From the NCBI RefSeq assembly GCF_003314995.1, contig NZ_QNRH01000001.1, positions 921,791 to 985,790 on the forward strand: a stretch of DNA of 64,000 nt, in the 5' to 3' direction. Numbering within the stretch: the first letter of the stretch is position 1; the number at the start of each line of letters is the position of its first letter. The DNA comes from Pseudochrobactrum asaccharolyticum (GTDB lineage Bacteria; Pseudomonadota; Alphaproteobacteria; Rhizobiales; Rhizobiaceae). The notes below the pieces were generated by a model. It saw only the letters and a program-made list of their open reading frames with translations. It did not search any database and had not been told where the DNA came from. Below, piece after piece: positions 62,856 through 64,000 of the stretch. Both the position numbers and the translations under genes were made by a program.

Positions 62856-63557
62856 ATGAGCGATAAAGTAGCAATTATTACAGCTGGCGGATCAGGCATG
62901 GGCGCCGCTGCCGCACGCAAACTGGCTGAGAATGGCTACAAGATTGCCGTGCTTTCTTCATCCGGTAAAGGTGAAGCACTGGCCAAAACCTACGACGGCA
63001 TTGGCGTGACCGGCAGCAACCAGTCTAATGATGACCTGCAAAAGCTCATCGACAGTGCGCATCAAAAATGGGGTCGCGTAGACGTATTGGTGAATAGTGC
63101 GGGTCACGGGCCGCGCGGCAGCTTGCTGGATTTCTCCGATGAGAACTGGCATCGCGGCATGGATGTTTACTTGATGAATGTGGTGCGCTCAGTACGCCTC
63201 GTCACACCAATCATGCAGGCGCAGAAAAGCGGTTCAATCATCAATATCTCGACCTTTGCAGCTTTTGAACCGGATGCAGCTTTTCCGGTTTCCAGCGTGT
63301 TCCGCGCAGGTCTTGCCTCCTACACCAAGCTGTTTGCTGACAAATATGCTGCGGAGAATATCCGCATGAATAATATCCTCCCAGGCTTTATCGACAGCCT
63401 GCCGGAAAAACAGGAATTCAAAGACCGTATTCCAATGCAGCGTTATGGCACTGAGCAGGAAATTGCTGAAACTATCGCATTTCTGGCTTCAGATGGCGCA
63501 GGCTATATTACCGGTCAGAATATCCGCGTAGATGGCGGCATCACCCGTTCAGTTTAA
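62856..63557 (+). CDS. SDR family protein with altered catalytic residues
   Basis: A 233-aa classical short-chain dehydrogenase fold. The cofactor motif TAGGSGMGAA is at residues 9-18, NSAG at 80-83, and the C-terminal DGAGYITGQNIRVDGG is typical. By alignment to FabG spacing (Ser138, Tyr151, Lys155) the catalytic trio here is Thr133, Ser146 and Arg150, so the canonical YxxxK is absent. Either it uses other chemistry or is a non-catalytic binder. GGAGCAGAACATT precedes ATG 62856. Divergent from ade; a G+C-rich hairpin follows at 63571-63595. Confidence 0.88.
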   Translation: MSDKVAIITAGGSGMGAAAARKLAENGYKIAVLSSSGKGEALAKTYDGIGVTGSNQSNDDLQKLIDSAHQKWGRVDVLVNSAGHGPRGSLLDFSDENWHRGMDVYLMNVVRSVRLVTPIMQAQKSGSIINISTFAAFEPDAAFPVSSVFRAGLASYTKLFADKYAAENIRMNNILPGFIDSLPEKQEFKDRIPMQRYGTEQEIAETIAFLASDGAGYITGQNIRVDGGITRSV

Positions 63558-63763
63558 GAATATCTTGCCGCGGCCGGTATAGTCCGGTCGCGGCCTCACT
63601 TATGTGACGTGAGTTACACAAGACTAAATTACTGATTTCAATCAATATTGATTTTTACAAAATATATTTATGCCAAGTGATATTCCGTTAGATTTTTCGC
63701 TCAACACACAATCTGAGCCTTGACTTCCGCAAGCAAATCAATGATCAAAAGGCTCAGCATATC

Positions 63764-63803
63764 TCGGAAAGTGGTTACCGGTTTTCCGTACAAGATGTGC
63801 GAT
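63764..63803. repeat. Bru-RS/RIME-like repeat fragment H
   Basis: A 40-bp stretch with TCGGAAAGTGG ... ACCGGTTTTCCG, similar to the unit at 56236-56274, just ahead of the tRNA-Leu gene. Confidence 0.55.
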
Positions 63804-63833
63804 AAAGGTCAGGTGCATAAAACATCTTGCACT

Positions 63834-63919
63834 GCGGACGTGGAGAAATCGGTAAACTCAGCAGACTTAAAATCTGCCGCTCTTAGAGCTTGCGGGTTCA
63901 AGTCCCGCCGTCCGCACCA
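63834..63919 (+). tRNA. tRNA-Leu(UAA)
   Basis: An 86-nt cloverleaf with acceptor GCGGACG/CGTCCGC and encoded CCA. The anticodon arm GCAGA-CTTAAAA-TCTGC gives anticodon TAA, a leucine tRNA. The long variable arm (class II) between the anticodon and T arms, and the T loop in GCGGGTTCAAGTCCCGC, fit. Not in an operon visible in this window. Confidence 0.96.
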
Positions 63920-64000
63920 CCCTTTAATCTACATTTTATTGTTTTCATTCAGCTTTTTCACTACGATTTGACAAAGCCGTTTCGTTCTGCAATTTTTTGT

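Noticed and set aside
1..64000. CRISPR arrays, rRNA genes, prophage genes, integrons
   Set aside because: No evenly spaced direct repeats, rRNA segments, phage structural genes or integrase were seen anywhere in the window.

Overview
This 64 kb window looks like chromosome of an alphaproteobacterium of the Brucellaceae (Rhizobiales). The evidence is gene content and order: rlpA - D-Ala-D-Ala carboxypeptidase - tmk - holB - metG - tatD - MBL hydrolase, and pcm - tolC/bepC - popZ - valS, both of which I recognise from Brucella and Ochrobactrum. DUF982 and FadL-type proteins, and palindromic intergenic repeats resembling Brucella Bru-RS and rhizobial RIME elements, fit the same group. Base composition looks close to 50% GC by eye, lower than I expect for Brucella sensu stricto, so Pseudochrobactrum or a relative is a reasonable guess (inference only).

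Layout. 0-6 kb: partial secreted protein, nitroreductase, flavin reductase, mazG, galE, a bile-acid/Na+ symporter-like transporter and a TPR-methyltransferase. 6.1-7.9 kb: an ISNCY-type insertion sequence, the only clear mobile element. 7.9-15 kb: cupin, ddlA, a GFA-family enzyme, a WYL regulator with a divergent small gene, a TetR/EamA exporter pair with a clear palindromic operator, and a globin-coupled diguanylate cyclase. 15-19.5 kb: a glycine betaine/proline ABC transporter (proVWX), then a two-gene unit of a 31-aa membrane peptide and a pentapeptide-repeat protein. 19.4-27 kb: small membrane protein, exported ankyrin protein, a histidine kinase/response regulator/HbpS-like set, GNAT, a second GFA protein, a 3-hydroxyisobutyrate dehydrogenase-like enzyme and a FadL porin. 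27.7-35.8 kb: valS, popZ, alpha/beta hydrolase, tolC, pcm. 36-45.5 kb: accessory genes, including a CmlA/FloR-like efflux pump, cytochrome c, GST, a WYL-only protein, a DoxX operon with a SoxR-type promoter, soxR, an amber-interrupted Tat-exported amidohydrolase, an acetylpolyamine amidohydrolase and a metal-dependent hydrolase. 45.5-53 kb: the conserved tatD-metG-holB-tmk-dac-rlpA block. 53-64 kb: MAPEG protein, a second diguanylate cyclase, GNAT, AlaX, cysteine synthase, DEAD-box helicase, an overlapping ade-ilvA pair, a degenerate SDR and tRNA-Leu(UAA).

Themes. Much of the window is core housekeeping (translation, replication, envelope). The accessory genes lean toward redox and toxic-compound stress: SoxR with two CCTCAA-N6-TTGAGG boxes, nitro/flavin reductases, GST, MAPEG, two GFA proteins, TolC, a CmlA-like pump, and a two-component system paired with an exported HbpS-type haem-binding protein. 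The most distinctive local system is soxR with a downstream promoter of the 19-bp-spacer SoxR type, driving a previously overlooked 33-aa ORF translationally linked to doxX. Roughly 100-155 bp palindromic mosaic repeats recur at eight intergenic sites, and two of them supply the stop codon of the neighbouring gene.
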